Shown here: positions 27,201-36,161 of the stretch, piece by piece
How the letters are laid out: each line of letters starts with the position of its first letter
Numbering within the stretch: the first letter of the stretch is position 1
DNA from: JADFRD01 sp964491015
GTDB lineage: Bacteria > Fidelibacterota > Marinisomatia > Marinisomatales > TCS55
DNA: 48,889 nt
Reading direction: 5' to 3'
Assembly (NCBI GenBank): GCA_964491015.1
Contig: CAZBEY010000008.1
Coordinates: forward strand, 1 to 48,889
Position numbers and translations under genes: made by a program
Notes under the pieces: model-generated
The model's input: the letters and a program-made list of their open reading frames with translations, nothing else
What the model was told of the DNA's origin: nothing
The model's database searches: none

Positions 27201-28327
27201 TGACCTTAGGGACTGATAATATTTGGGCAGGGGATATCCCAGCGACTGGTGCAAATGGTGCTCGTGTGGATTATTACATTTTGGCTACCGATGACGGCAC
27301 CGATCAGGATGCGCCTAAATCAAGTACTTATCCCTATGATACTGCAGCCCTCCAGCTCGGTTATGTCTCTTATACAGGTGGTGGCGTTAGTGACATTAGT
27401 GATATCCAGTATACCCAATGGTCGCAGGGAGATTCTCCCTACAATGGGTGTGAAGTCACTCTTACAGGGATCATTACCGCTGATACTGCACAGTATAATT
27501 CCGGATACGGTGCTTATGCGCTTCAAAGTTCTTCAGATCAATGGAGTGGAATTATTTTTGACTCCTGGGATGATTCAGAATTAACCAGAGGAGATGAAGT
27601 TACTATCACAGGTACTATCGAGGAATATGATCCGGCTTGGCATTTTAAATATGATAATAATACCAAACTGATCAACATTGCCAGCGTGTCCGTTAATAGC
27701 ACTGGTAATTCAATTACTCCTATGAGCGTAAGCACGGCGGACTTAGCAGGGGATGCCGATGAAGTGGAATCTTATGAAGGCTGCTTGGTGACTCTTGCTA
27801 ATGTAACAGTCTCCGCTGCAAACTCATACGATTGGTCTATCGTAGATGGCTCCGGAGTGGAATGTCTCATTGATGATGATATGGCAACGATGGAAGCAAA
27901 CAGCGCTATGTCCGGTTTTACGGTAGGTCAAACACTGACAACCGTGTCTGGTATTTTCAACTTCAGCTTTGGATCGTATAAAATTCAGGTTCGCGATTTG
28001 ATGGACTTGGGCGCTCTTGGAATTGATGATGGCTTTGAAGGTATTGTACATGAATTTGCGCTCTATCCAAACTACCCAAATCCTTTCAATCCTGAAACAC
28101 GCATCCGTTTCCAATTAGCCAAACATTCAGATGTAAGGGTGATGATCTATGACGTTCTTGGCCGGAGAGTCAGAACGTTGGTATCTGATAAAATGGATGC
28201 CGGTTATCATGTCGTTAACTGGGATGGACTGACCGAGGAAGGCTACGAGGCTGCCTCCGGTATGTATGTTTACCGGATAAAAGCAGGCGATTTTATCGCA
28301 CATCGAAAGATGCTTTTGGTAAGATAA
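24272..28327 (+). CDS. Giant secreted LTD/OB-fold repeat protein with T9SS sorting domain
   Basis: The product is 1351 residues, starting 9 bases after AGGAG. The signal peptide ends SLALG|QTT. Residues about 21-198 and 199-376 are near-identical lamin-tail-like modules (LFFSEYAEGSSSNKYLEIYN). A segment with SPTEGETLYSSDVTVSFDV follows, near 385-470. Then come three OB-fold modules of the YhcR/DUF5689 kind, near 480-690, 700-925 and 1035-1245 (IQYVTDPTTSDVSPLDGQ, VTVSGIVTA, VTITGTIEEY). The end is a canonical sorting domain, YPNYPNPFNPETRIRFQL to RKMLLVR. LTD and OB modules are common in large extracellular nucleases, but no nuclease motif is present here. Binding or adhesion is plausible. 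Confidence 0.8.
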   Translation: MNRITVIIIMICSLALGQTTDLFFSEYAEGSSSNKYLEIYNGTGADVDLSSYLIMQNSNGGPWDEYVDTLSGTLADGDVFVIANSSADASILAEADLTGTGICYFNGDDARALIKVSGTDTTILDYIGIFQTTDPGNGWDVAGVTDATKDHTLVRKSSVTSGNTNWTTSAGTSTDDSEWEVYDQNTWDYIGSHPRRGPDLFFSEYAEGSSSNKYLEIYNGTGADVDLSSYLIMQNSNGGPWDEYVDTLSGTLADGDVFVIANSSADASILAEADLTGTGICYFNGDDARALIKVSGTDTTILDYIGIFQTTDPGNGWDVAGVTDATKDHTLVRKSSVTSGNTNWTTSAGTSTDDSEWNVYDQDTWDYIGSHPHADPVAEIAIAITSPTEGETLYSSDVTVSFDVSNFTIGTAGSGDGHVHYTLDDGSTVMQYTTDNITLTGLSDTSYTFIIWLVDDNHADLVPHVADTVSFTVSQTQDITSIYDIQYVTDPTTSDVSPLDGQIVTVSGIVTAEFWGSSSNRYLHVQDAEGPWNGVVAFEYNGWDSFDFTSTSGVVHSVAEGDSVTLTGTVDEYYGLTEIVDVTEVIIHGPAVNMMSPSVVTPEQIMTGGTDSEAYEGCLVRVENISIDNADLGHGEWSASDGTNSFMLDDIWSYFFFPELNQNLASVSGVMTYSYSNTKLLPRLARDIVEAAGDPVRLQRIQQVLYSDLITTPGDGESDMSYMLGDTVTVEGIVTMPTGLSFAGAGIKFIFQDENGGPWSSVLSYDPDSSAFPVLYEGDRIQATGYISEYTTSASNMTELFITEPVNILEVGVALPVSELIATGDLRWPTEAEQWGNVTVRIEEGIVTDNNLQYEVFEVDDGSGGVLVDDDSDSISTHFDAVGPPPEGTFISSIEGWVYHHYGSYADSSAYKLEPLYMSDVVFGAGPPTISDVLRDPCVPSASDAVTVSAVIEDNSAIATAEIMYSVDGGTYASASMTLGTDNIWAGDIPATGANGARVDYYILATDDGTDQDAPKSSTYPYDTAALQLGYVSYTGGGVSDISDIQYTQWSQGDSPYNGCEVTLTGIITADTAQYNSGYGAYALQSSSDQWSGIIFDSWDDSELTRGDEVTITGTIEEYDPAWHFKYDNNTKLINIASVSVNSTGNSITPMSVSTADLAGDADEVESYEGCLVTLANVTVSAANSYDWSIVDGSGVECLIDDDMATMEANSAMSGFTVGQTLTTVSGIFNFSFGSYKIQVRDLMDLGALGIDDGFEGIVHEFALYPNYPNPFNPETRIRFQLAKHSDVRVMIYDVLGRRVRTLVSDKMDAGYHVVNWDGLTEEGYEAASGMYVYRIKAGDFIAHRKMLLVR
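24332..25342. repeat. 534-bp tandem duplication within the LTD protein gene
   Basis: 24332-24808 and 24866-25342 look identical over 477 bp. The remaining 57 bp of each 534-bp (178-codon) unit have diverged. The frame is preserved. Identity at silent sites as well points to a very recent duplication, gene conversion or an assembly artefact. Confidence 0.9.
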
Positions 28328-28336
28328 GTTGTAATA

Positions 28337-28373
28337 AACCTTCCGAAGGTTTCAAACCTTCGGAAGGTTTTTT
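28337..28373 (+). terminator. Strong rho-independent terminator
   Basis: AACCTTCCGAAGG (28337-28349) and CCTTCGGAAGGTT (28357-28369) form a 13-bp perfect stem with a 7-base loop and a following T-run. It ends the cargo transcript unit and isolates it from the next operon, which starts 14 bp later. Confidence 0.9.
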
Positions 28374-28386
28374 CCATAATTCAATT

Positions 28387-29892
28387 ATGCGCTATTTGGG
28401 ATTAATACTATTACTATTCGTTGTTTCGTGTTCTCTATGGGAATATGAAGATTCGTCTTCTCCAAAAGAAAATGAAATTCCCGAAACCTATTTATCCCTC
28501 ATTGCCAATGATACGATCTTTGCACATTTGGATTCTTTAACGGGTGAAATGATTTATGCCATTGATGAGGAGCCAATGCAGGGAATGATCTGGGATACCC
28601 TTGATTATGCTTTTACCACTATTACCACCAGTAAACAGCACCTCCACTGGTGGGGAGAGGATCAAGACGGAGGCATTATTGGATACAAGTATAAATGGAG
28701 TTCGGACACAGTTTGGACATTCACTATGGAGGAGGAAGGTTTATTTTATGTTCCCATCCGAACCGATCTGGACGTATTCAGTTTTGAAGTAAAAGCGATT
28801 GATACGGATAGTCTTGAAGATACGACTCCTGCAAAATTGACCGTTCCTATCCGCAATTCCCATCCGGAAATTAGTTTTCGATATCGCAGCAATCCATTTG
28901 TGGATGATATTCAAAGTGACACTAGTTTAACTTTTCCAACCCGAACATTTGTTTGGGATGTAACAGATCAAGACGGTATTGAAACGATTACGGATATCTA
29001 TTGGGCGTTGGATGATTCCTGTGAAAGCTGCTGGAACCAATTGGATGCAGCTGCATATTCGAGTAAAACATTGGAAAATATCGATCCGGGTTACCATCGG
29101 TTTTATCTGAAGGCAAAAGACATAGCCGGAGCTGAAAGTGACATTATTTTCTTTCCGGATGATACCAATCCCAATGAGCCTGCCTTCTGGCGGGTTATGC
29201 CCATTCGCGGGGAATTATTACTGGTTGACGACTTTACACAAGATAGTCAAAATAATGCTCAAAATTGGTATAGGTCTGTATTGGATTCAGTCGTTGGAGA
29301 AAATCAATATTCCGTTTGGGAAATTGGTAATGAGCTTCCTTATTCAGCCAATGATGTATCGGCAAATTTAAAATATTTTAAGAAAGTCATCTGGTATGCT
29401 GCTTATACCGGAGGCGAGACGTATGATGAGGCCGGCGCCAGCTTATTCAATTACGTTCTTGACGGACGCCATTTATTTCTGAACGCACCTGAATTGAAAG
29501 ATTCCACTTTTACATGGTTCCCCTTAAAAAGGACATCGGTTATTAATCCATCAGGTCGTCTGTTATCTGGGACAATATTGGAATCCCAAATTGATGATAG
29601 CCTGGACTTAGAGTTATCATCTCTGGTTGCAATCCGTGTAAAAGGATTTTCACCTGATTCCAGTCAATTCAGCACAATAAAAAGTCTATATATGCTTGAA
29701 GAGGGAGAGAGCAATGACGAATGGTCAGGGTCACCTAATGTTTGCAGTCTTGGTAGATTCCAGATATCCCCAACGGAAGAATCCGGAAAAGTAGCTCTCT
29801 TTTCAATTCCAATACATAATGGTTCATCGTCAGTCTTAAATGGAAGCAGATCTTTTTTAAATTATTTATTACATGAAGAGTTCTCTGAATGA
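28387..29892 (+). CDS. Uncharacterised lipoprotein heading the TonB-receptor operon
   Basis: The product is 501 residues, with lipobox VVSC at Cys15-16. Ig-like beta segments follow: WWGEDQDGGIIGYKYKWSSD, then FEVKAIDTDSLEDTTP, DQDGIETITDIYWALDD and YRFYLKAKDIAGAESD-type strands. The second half contains RGELLLVDDFTQDSQNN and LFNYVLDGRHLFLNAPEL, resembling the domain found after such Ig modules in other surface proteins. No catalytic residues are recognised. Its stop overlaps the start of the TonB-dependent receptor by 4 bp, so the two products probably act together at the outer membrane. Confidence 0.7.
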   Translation: MRYLGLILLLFVVSCSLWEYEDSSSPKENEIPETYLSLIANDTIFAHLDSLTGEMIYAIDEEPMQGMIWDTLDYAFTTITTSKQHLHWWGEDQDGGIIGYKYKWSSDTVWTFTMEEEGLFYVPIRTDLDVFSFEVKAIDTDSLEDTTPAKLTVPIRNSHPEISFRYRSNPFVDDIQSDTSLTFPTRTFVWDVTDQDGIETITDIYWALDDSCESCWNQLDAAAYSSKTLENIDPGYHRFYLKAKDIAGAESDIIFFPDDTNPNEPAFWRVMPIRGELLLVDDFTQDSQNNAQNWYRSVLDSVVGENQYSVWEIGNELPYSANDVSANLKYFKKVIWYAAYTGGETYDEAGASLFNYVLDGRHLFLNAPELKDSTFTWFPLKRTSVINPSGRLLSGTILESQIDDSLDLELSSLVAIRVKGFSPDSSQFSTIKSLYMLEEGESNDEWSGSPNVCSLGRFQISPTEESGKVALFSIPIHNGSSSVLNGSRSFLNYLLHEEFSE

Positions 29893-32705
29893 AGCATTTA
29901 TTAGTCATTGCATTATTCCCTTTGCTGATCCTCGGTCAGAGCAGTGGAGTAATTTCCGGCAGAGTCATTGATTCAAAAACAAATGAAGGGCTTGTGGGTG
30001 TCAATGTGATTGTAAAGGGAACGTATTATGGCGCTGCGACGAATCTGGATGGCCAATTTTATATTTCAGGTATTTCATTTGGGGCTTATGATATTGAGGC
30101 ATCCATTATCGGTTATAAGGTGTTATTACAGACTGGGATTAAAGTGGAACCGGGGCACCCGACAATATTGGATTTCAATATGGAGGAAACGGTCCTCACC
30201 TTGGGGGAAGAAGTGATTGTGGTGGGTTCAAAACCACTTTTTGACGTGGACGAAACAGCCAGTGTAAGCCGGTTGACGAGCAGGGACATTTCGAATAAAG
30301 TTGTTTCCAGTGTAGAAGAAATATTGTCCGAACAAGTGGGCGTTACTACTCAGGACAATGAAATTCATATCCGTGGAGGACGGATTGATGAAAGTTTGTT
30401 TATTGTAGACGGACAATCTATAAAAGATCCTCTTTCAGGGTATTCAGGGAATTTATTTGTTAATCCTGAGGCGATTGAGGATTTAGAAATTGTCACCGGA
30501 GGATATAACGCTGAATATGGACAGGCGATGTCCGGAGTAGTGAATATTAAGCTGAAAGAAGGGCGAAAACATTTTGAAGGCGCTTTTAAATATGCCAGTG
30601 ACAATTGGGGATTAGGACGGGATGTTTTATCTCATTATTCTACAGACAGAGTGGAATTTAATCTCGGTGGTCCGGATCCGATATTAGAACAATTCCTGCC
30701 AAAATTCGGATTGGATTTACCCGGTACTTTTTCAATTTTTATAAATGGTTATGGGAAAATGTATAATAGTAACCTCCCCATTTCAAGCCAACTTTATCCC
30801 CATCGATTTTGGTCCATTTCCGGAGTTAGCGAAAAAACTCAAAATGATTTGATTTCGTCATTGGCCCCCCGGGAAAATAATGATTGGCATGCCTTATATA
30901 AACTCACCTGGGGAATCACACCAAAGAAAAAACTGAGTATTTCTTATGATATTTCGCTCAATATTAATCAGGGTTATTTTATGCCCAGGGCATTCTCCTC
31001 GACGTATTATCCTTATAGTTATCAGGAAATTTTAAATAATTATAATACCATTACCCGCGAATCTCGGTTGTTAAATTTGAATTGGACTCACACATTAAGT
31101 ACACAATCATTTTATGAAATTACCATGGGTAGGTTTTTAACGCTTGAGCATAGCGCGGTCCAAGACCTTCATTGGAGTGAATATAAAGAACGGTTGGATT
31201 TGGATCCCATCAACTACACGGTGATTGATCCGGACGGCAATATTACCATTACTTATGGCGATGAATTCTATGATACCGGTGTTGCTCCGGAATGGTATGA
31301 TATATCCAGTGATAATTATCGTTTTGATGCTGATTGGACATATCGCATCCAGGATCGCCACAAACTCAAAGCAGGAATCGAAAATACATATACTGAAATC
31401 CAAGTGATCGATATTGATGAACCATGGGCTGGTACATCTGGTTTTGGCGCTAATTTTGACATGTATAATGCAACGACGGATTTTGGTGCGTTCTATGTTC
31501 AGGATAGAATCACTTTCGAGGGAATGACCGTTAATATTGGGATGCGCTATGATTATTGGTTCCCCGGGAAATATGTAGAAGATGCAATCAATAATCCGAA
31601 TACAGTGATTATTACCGATGCTGCCCGGAAGAAATTTCAAGAGGAAACATTTGAGTTATTTGGAATCAAAGGCAAGGGAAGATTCAGTCCGCGATTTGGT
31701 ATATCCCATCCGGTAACCGATAATGATGTTCTTTATTTTTATTATGGTCATTTTTCCCAATTACCCACATTCCAGTATGTTTATGCCAAACTCAATTCTG
31801 TGTCTCAATCTACCTATCAGGTATTTGGAAATCCAAATCTGAATCCGAAAACGACTGTCCAATATGAATTGGGGATAAAACACAGATTCAGTGAAGACCA
31901 AGTGCTGGAAATGAAAGCATATTGGAAAGATATGTTTGATTATGAAACGTCTCAAACCATTACGCCTTCAAATCCAAAATATGCTCATTTACGGTTTAAT
32001 ATGTATTTTAATGCAGATTATGCCAGAGCCAGAGGGATTGAAATAATCCTGAAAAGTAGGGTTTTTAAAAGATGGTATGTTGATTTGAATTTTAATTATT
32101 CAATTATTACCGGTAAGAGCTCATCTCCCTTAGATAATTTACTTGTCCAAGCCGGTGCATTGAGTGAAAAGCCATTGGGTGAAAATTATATGCGATGGGA
32201 TAAGCCGTTTCAATTTTTTAGTAACATCTATTATAACCATCCGGCAAACTGGGGAGCTTCACTTCGCTTTGAATTTGGCTCCGGACGTCGTTATACCAGA
32301 TCCATTCCAGGGACAAATGAATACGAAGATGGTATAAGATATGTAAATGATGTTCCCTATTATGTTGGGTCAAGAGACGATGATAATCCTAATGCCTACA
32401 TCAGCGAATATACACCGGAATTATTCAAAATGTTGGGACTGAAAAACGTAAGCGGTTATAGTACAGTGGATTTAAAACTCTATAAATCAATCAAAATAAT
32501 CGGAATGAAATACAAGATTTATATGGAGATTGAAAATGTTTTTAATGAAAATACACCTAGACGTATTAACCCATATACCGGAAGAGGGTACAACCCGGGA
32601 GAAATCATTCCTTACAGCATGATTAATCGTCCCAATCCCAATGATGATCCATCTCGAAATAGAAAACCTCGAACAATAGAGTTAGGACTACAGGTCATAT
32701 TTTGA
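29889..32705 (+). CDS. TonB-dependent outer-membrane receptor
   Basis: The product is 938 residues. The signal peptide ends LLILG|QSS. A carboxypeptidase-regulatory-like domain (about 20-105: ISGRVIDSKTNEGLVGVNV... IEASIIGYK) precedes the plug (about 130-235: VEEILSEQVGVTTQ, IHIRGGRIDESLFIVDG, VTGGYNAEYGQAMSGVVNIK). A 22-strand-type barrel follows, ending ELGLQVIF. The substrate is unknown; there is no SusD-like partner beside it, which argues against a classic glycan locus. It is coupled by 4-bp overlaps to the lipoprotein before and the PorV-like gene after. Confidence 0.92.
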   Translation: MKHLLVIALFPLLILGQSSGVISGRVIDSKTNEGLVGVNVIVKGTYYGAATNLDGQFYISGISFGAYDIEASIIGYKVLLQTGIKVEPGHPTILDFNMEETVLTLGEEVIVVGSKPLFDVDETASVSRLTSRDISNKVVSSVEEILSEQVGVTTQDNEIHIRGGRIDESLFIVDGQSIKDPLSGYSGNLFVNPEAIEDLEIVTGGYNAEYGQAMSGVVNIKLKEGRKHFEGAFKYASDNWGLGRDVLSHYSTDRVEFNLGGPDPILEQFLPKFGLDLPGTFSIFINGYGKMYNSNLPISSQLYPHRFWSISGVSEKTQNDLISSLAPRENNDWHALYKLTWGITPKKKLSISYDISLNINQGYFMPRAFSSTYYPYSYQEILNNYNTITRESRLLNLNWTHTLSTQSFYEITMGRFLTLEHSAVQDLHWSEYKERLDLDPINYTVIDPDGNITITYGDEFYDTGVAPEWYDISSDNYRFDADWTYRIQDRHKLKAGIENTYTEIQVIDIDEPWAGTSGFGANFDMYNATTDFGAFYVQDRITFEGMTVNIGMRYDYWFPGKYVEDAINNPNTVIITDAARKKFQEETFELFGIKGKGRFSPRFGISHPVTDNDVLYFYYGHFSQLPTFQYVYAKLNSVSQSTYQVFGNPNLNPKTTVQYELGIKHRFSEDQVLEMKAYWKDMFDYETSQTITPSNPKYAHLRFNMYFNADYARARGIEIILKSRVFKRWYVDLNFNYSIITGKSSSPLDNLLVQAGALSEKPLGENYMRWDKPFQFFSNIYYNHPANWGASLRFEFGSGRRYTRSIPGTNEYEDGIRYVNDVPYYVGSRDDDNPNAYISEYTPELFKMLGLKNVSGYSTVDLKLYKSIKIIGMKYKIYMEIENVFNENTPRRINPYTGRGYNPGEIIPYSMINRPNPNDDPSRNRKPRTIELGLQVIF

Positions 32706-33703
32706 TGGGAAAAATATTACTGACAATTATATTCATATTTTCCGGTATTCAAGGCCAAAATTTTTTCCCGATTCTTGGAGGACAGAGAGTAGGTACTTCC
32801 GTATTTACATTCTTAAAAATCGGTGTTAGTGCCAGAGCAGTCGGGATGGGTGAGGCGGTTGCCGCGCTTCAGCAGGATGCTGCGTCTGTATATTATAATC
32901 CGGGAACTATCGCACAATTCAAACAAACGGAGTTTTCTGCTTCACGAATTCAATGGCCTGCGGATATCAATTATGATTATTTTAGTTTAACCCGGAAAAT
33001 TACGGGTCGCCATTTTGCCGGAATTTCATTTGGTATTTTGCATATTGCACCCATGAGTGAAACAACAGAATATTTACCTCACGGTACAGGAAACTATTTT
33101 CAATATCAAGACCGGTTTGTTGCCCTAACGTATGGTGTTCGTATGACCGATCGATTTAGTTTTGGCATTACTTTAAAACAAGTCGAAGAAGATTTGGCGG
33201 GGCAAACAATGAATACAGGTATGCTGGACATGGGAACATTTTATTGGACGGGATTTCGTTCATTACGTTTTTCAGCTTCACTCTCCCATTTTGGACCACA
33301 GGCTAAACCGGAGGGAATATTTGAGAAACAAATATTAGATAAAGAAAAGGGTGAAGAAACCTTAATCACTACTCCATTTGAATCTTTTTCACCACCAACT
33401 GTCTTCCGTGTGGGTGCTGCGATGGATATTTTTGAGAGCAAAAGGCATTCTCTCATTGTTGCTTTGCAATTGAATCACCCTGTTGATAATGCGGAAAATA
33501 TTTCCACTGGATTAGAATACAATTTTGCTAAAATGTTTTTTATTCGTTCCGGTTACAAAATTAATAAAGAAGAAGAAAATGTATCCTTCGGAGCGGGACT
33601 CGTTATTCCCATTGGCGGTATTAAACTCCGGGTGGATTATGCTTATGCAAATTTTAATCATTTATCTGATCCCCAACGGTTATCTATTGGAATAGCATTT
33701 TGA
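32702..33703 (+). CDS. PorV/PorQ-family outer-membrane protein (third copy)
   Basis: The product is 333 residues. The signal peptide ends SGIQG|QNF. The family signature is clear: TFLKIGVSARAVGMGEAVAALQ (read with a gap), then VYYNPGTIAQF, with strands to LSIGIAF. It closely follows the usual PorV pattern. Unlike the two family members near sprA, this one is embedded between a TonB-dependent receptor and an NHL lipoprotein, with 4-bp overlaps on both sides. That suggests a specialised shuttle or a barrel devoted to this operon. Confidence 0.88.
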   Translation: MMGKILLTIIFIFSGIQGQNFFPILGGQRVGTSVFTFLKIGVSARAVGMGEAVAALQQDAASVYYNPGTIAQFKQTEFSASRIQWPADINYDYFSLTRKITGRHFAGISFGILHIAPMSETTEYLPHGTGNYFQYQDRFVALTYGVRMTDRFSFGITLKQVEEDLAGQTMNTGMLDMGTFYWTGFRSLRFSASLSHFGPQAKPEGIFEKQILDKEKGEETLITTPFESFSPPTVFRVGAAMDIFESKRHSLIVALQLNHPVDNAENISTGLEYNFAKMFFIRSGYKINKEEENVSFGAGLVIPIGGIKLRVDYAYANFNHLSDPQRLSIGIAF

Positions 33704-35037
33704 AGCAGATAAAACACTTACTCGGCTTAATCATAATTGGCGCATTTTTTGCCTGTGTGGAAAAAATGCAATTGCCTGAATCTCTTGATGACAACTCAGG
33801 ATTTTCTGCAGGAGACACAACCTATTTACTCATTCAGCCAATTTGGGATGAATCGATGGGTCTTCAATCACCCCTAGAAATTTCTATTGCACAGGATGGC
33901 CGGATATTTGTTACGGACACCAGTGCGAATTCTATTTTTGTATTTTCCCAAGACGGTGAAATGTTGTCGGATTTTAATGAGTTACAACACTTAGAACTCA
34001 AACCTATTGATGTGGATATTGATCAAAAAATGAATGTTTATTTCATTGATGGCAGTGCAAAAATCTTTGTTTGGAACCAATATATAAATGATATCGGAAT
34101 CGACGAAATAGCTGTTTCCGGTTCCTTTTATAATGAAGATGCTGGGTCTGTTACTATAGATGCTTTTTCTGAGGAATGGATGATTTATTTGGAGAGCAAC
34201 AACTGGGCCCTCACCGGTGTAACTTGGGGTACTCGTCAAAATGTGATTGATTCTCTTTTGGCTCCTCATATTTTCTATGATGGCGGCGATCCTATCCATT
34301 CATTTAATGATATTTATTATGATTCAGAAATTTCTTCATTTTCAGGTTTATCAGCTACGCGGGATAAAAACAATTTTATTTATGCATTGGACTTTAGACA
34401 TGACCGCATTATCCGCCTTGATCTCCATAAAACCCATTTCCTCAAATTAATGAGCGGAGAAGAAGTTTGGGTACACAGAGGTGAATTTGAGTCTTCAATT
34501 TCTGAATCGGGAACCGGAGCCGGAACGGTTAACAATCCTTTGGGAATTGATGTGGATTACAGTGGGAATATTTACTACGCGCAAAGCGGCGATTTCTTTT
34601 CCGTTCATAAAATTCGACCGTTAACAGCCGGGACATATACGACGTATCCATCTGTGTTTCAGCAGGGGACTAATGATATTATGGATCTCTATCGTTTTTC
34701 AAATCCAAATGATATTGCTGTGGATAATAAACAATTCGTTTATGTTTCCAATACAGATGAGCAGGAAATTCAGGTATTTAATTCTGAGGGACAATTTTTT
34801 CAAAAAGCCGGCATAGAAACAATGACTATAGACACAACTTTCTACGTTGTTAATGGTACAGATACTGTATCAGTGGATACATTTATTACCGTTGAAGAAA
34901 AAGGATTTTTGGTAGAACCCCAGGGAATTACAGTCGATAGTAGGGGAATAATATATATTTGTGACACACCAACCGGTCGTATTTTACGCTATAGACTTTC
35001 CAATCAATTAGATGAAGATCTGCAACCGGTTCAATAA
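33700..35037 (+). CDS. NHL-repeat beta-propeller lipoprotein
   Basis: The product is 445 residues, starting at TTG 33700, which overlaps the preceding TGA. The lipobox is FFAC, near residue 19. NHL-type blades are visible: PLEISIAQDGRIFVTDTSANSIFVFSQDG (read as two strands), NNPLGIDVDYSGNIYYA, PNDIAVDNKQFVYVSNTDEQ and PQGITVDSRGIIYICDTPTG. The propeller is probably a binding scaffold on a membrane surface. The C-terminus overlaps the next gene by 26 bp. Confidence 0.8.
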   Translation: MKQIKHLLGLIIIGAFFACVEKMQLPESLDDNSGFSAGDTTYLLIQPIWDESMGLQSPLEISIAQDGRIFVTDTSANSIFVFSQDGEMLSDFNELQHLELKPIDVDIDQKMNVYFIDGSAKIFVWNQYINDIGIDEIAVSGSFYNEDAGSVTIDAFSEEWMIYLESNNWALTGVTWGTRQNVIDSLLAPHIFYDGGDPIHSFNDIYYDSEISSFSGLSATRDKNNFIYALDFRHDRIIRLDLHKTHFLKLMSGEEVWVHRGEFESSISESGTGAGTVNNPLGIDVDYSGNIYYAQSGDFFSVHKIRPLTAGTYTTYPSVFQQGTNDIMDLYRFSNPNDIAVDNKQFVYVSNTDEQEIQVFNSEGQFFQKAGIETMTIDTTFYVVNGTDTVSVDTFITVEEKGFLVEPQGITVDSRGIIYICDTPTGRILRYRLSNQLDEDLQPVQ

Positions 35038-35977
35038 ATATACACTATTATTTTCCTTAGTCACGCTGTTATGGGGGCAAGGGACTGAAACAGCATTCAT
35101 CAAATATTATAAAACCGATATAGACTTCAAAGCAGATGTTCCTATTCTGGCGACCGAGCGCAGAGGGCAATCTCATCTTGAAGTGACTTTTAACGGGAAT
35201 AAACAACCGGTTCTAAAGCGGTGGATGAACGACAACCATGATTTACTCAAAGAGGAAATGTTTGTTTATAACAAGTCAAACACTTTGCAGAAACGGCTAT
35301 TTCTTGATGAAAATCGTAGGACTGAAAAAATAATTCACTATGGAGAAAAAGAGCCTTGGAGTGTTGAATTCAGGAAATATTCAATGCCAAAAAAGGAAGG
35401 AAATTATTTTATCGGGCAGCAAACAGAATTTCTGTTAAACAGCAGTAATGAAATTCAAAATATCATTTTTCGGTCAATTAATAATCATGAATATGGTACA
35501 ATCAACCTCACATATGATCATTTAGGCTTCTTACGAGAAGAAGTCTGGCGGAGACTTCCAAAAGATGAAGTCATACGGAAATTTGTGTATCATTTTGACA
35601 TTATTAATAATATTCAACAAATATGGGAATATGGTATGGGTGGTCGTGAAATAAGTCATGTTTCATTGGGCATGGCTCCTGAGGACAAATTATACACAAC
35701 TCCACCGCCGAGGACTGGAAATGTGCTGGATGAAGCTGACATTATTTTACAGGAAGTACAATCAAATCGAATAGTTTCACCAATACCCGCCTTTATTCCG
35801 TTTACTGAATGGGATAGAATTATGCTGGTTGACAGTAAAACAATGGATGTTGTTTTTGTTGCGATTGATGAAAACTATCTTTGGTTCTCTCTTCCTAACG
35901 AGTCTGATGTTTTAAGTATTTCATTAGACCGGATTTCTTCGGTAACAAGTAAATTGGGAAAACAGATTTACCCATAA
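35012..35977 (+). CDS. Exported protein of unknown function
   Basis: The product is 321 residues. A signal peptide (KYTLLFSLVTLLWG|QGT) is followed by short charged repeats resembling antitoxin- or YD-like strand patterns (RTEKIIHYGEKEPWSVEFRKY, GTINLTYDHLGFLREEVWR). The C-terminal third (MLVDSKTMDVVFVAIDENYLWFSLPNE) looks like a small beta domain. I do not recognise the family. It overlaps the NHL lipoprotein gene by 26 bp and is probably co-expressed with the receptor operon. Confidence 0.65.
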   Translation: MKICNRFNKYTLLFSLVTLLWGQGTETAFIKYYKTDIDFKADVPILATERRGQSHLEVTFNGNKQPVLKRWMNDNHDLLKEEMFVYNKSNTLQKRLFLDENRRTEKIIHYGEKEPWSVEFRKYSMPKKEGNYFIGQQTEFLLNSSNEIQNIIFRSINNHEYGTINLTYDHLGFLREEVWRRLPKDEVIRKFVYHFDIINNIQQIWEYGMGGREISHVSLGMAPEDKLYTTPPPRTGNVLDEADIILQEVQSNRIVSPIPAFIPFTEWDRIMLVDSKTMDVVFVAIDENYLWFSLPNESDVLSISLDRISSVTSKLGKQIYP

Positions 35978-36124
35978 ATGGGAAATGGATTAGGATTAGA
36001 ATTACCTGTCCATAGGAACGTAGGCGGGGGATTTGGATTAGGAAGATGGTTCTTTGGAACCAAACATCGCAAATTATCAACCATAAATCCAAAATCATCT
36101 TTCAAGAATTATCCTTTAGCCTAA
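35978..36124 (+). CDS. Possible small Gly-rich ORF
   Basis: The ATG directly follows the TAA of the preceding gene, and the 48-codon frame reads MGNGLGLELPVHRNVGGGFG... to PLA. It is Gly- and Arg-rich, has no signal and no good ribosome site of its own. It could be translated by reinitiation or be non-coding. Confidence 0.2.
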   Translation: MGNGLGLELPVHRNVGGGFGLGRWFFGTKHRKLSTINPKSSFKNYPLA

Positions 36125-36161
36125 CGTTGCAATTTCTTCAAATTTTTGACTAAATTAAAGC

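Noticed and set aside
24272..28327. Secreted nuclease function for the 1351-aa protein
   Set aside because: LTD and OB-fold modules are typical of extracellular nucleases, but no EEP, thermonuclease or HNH catalytic motif is visible.
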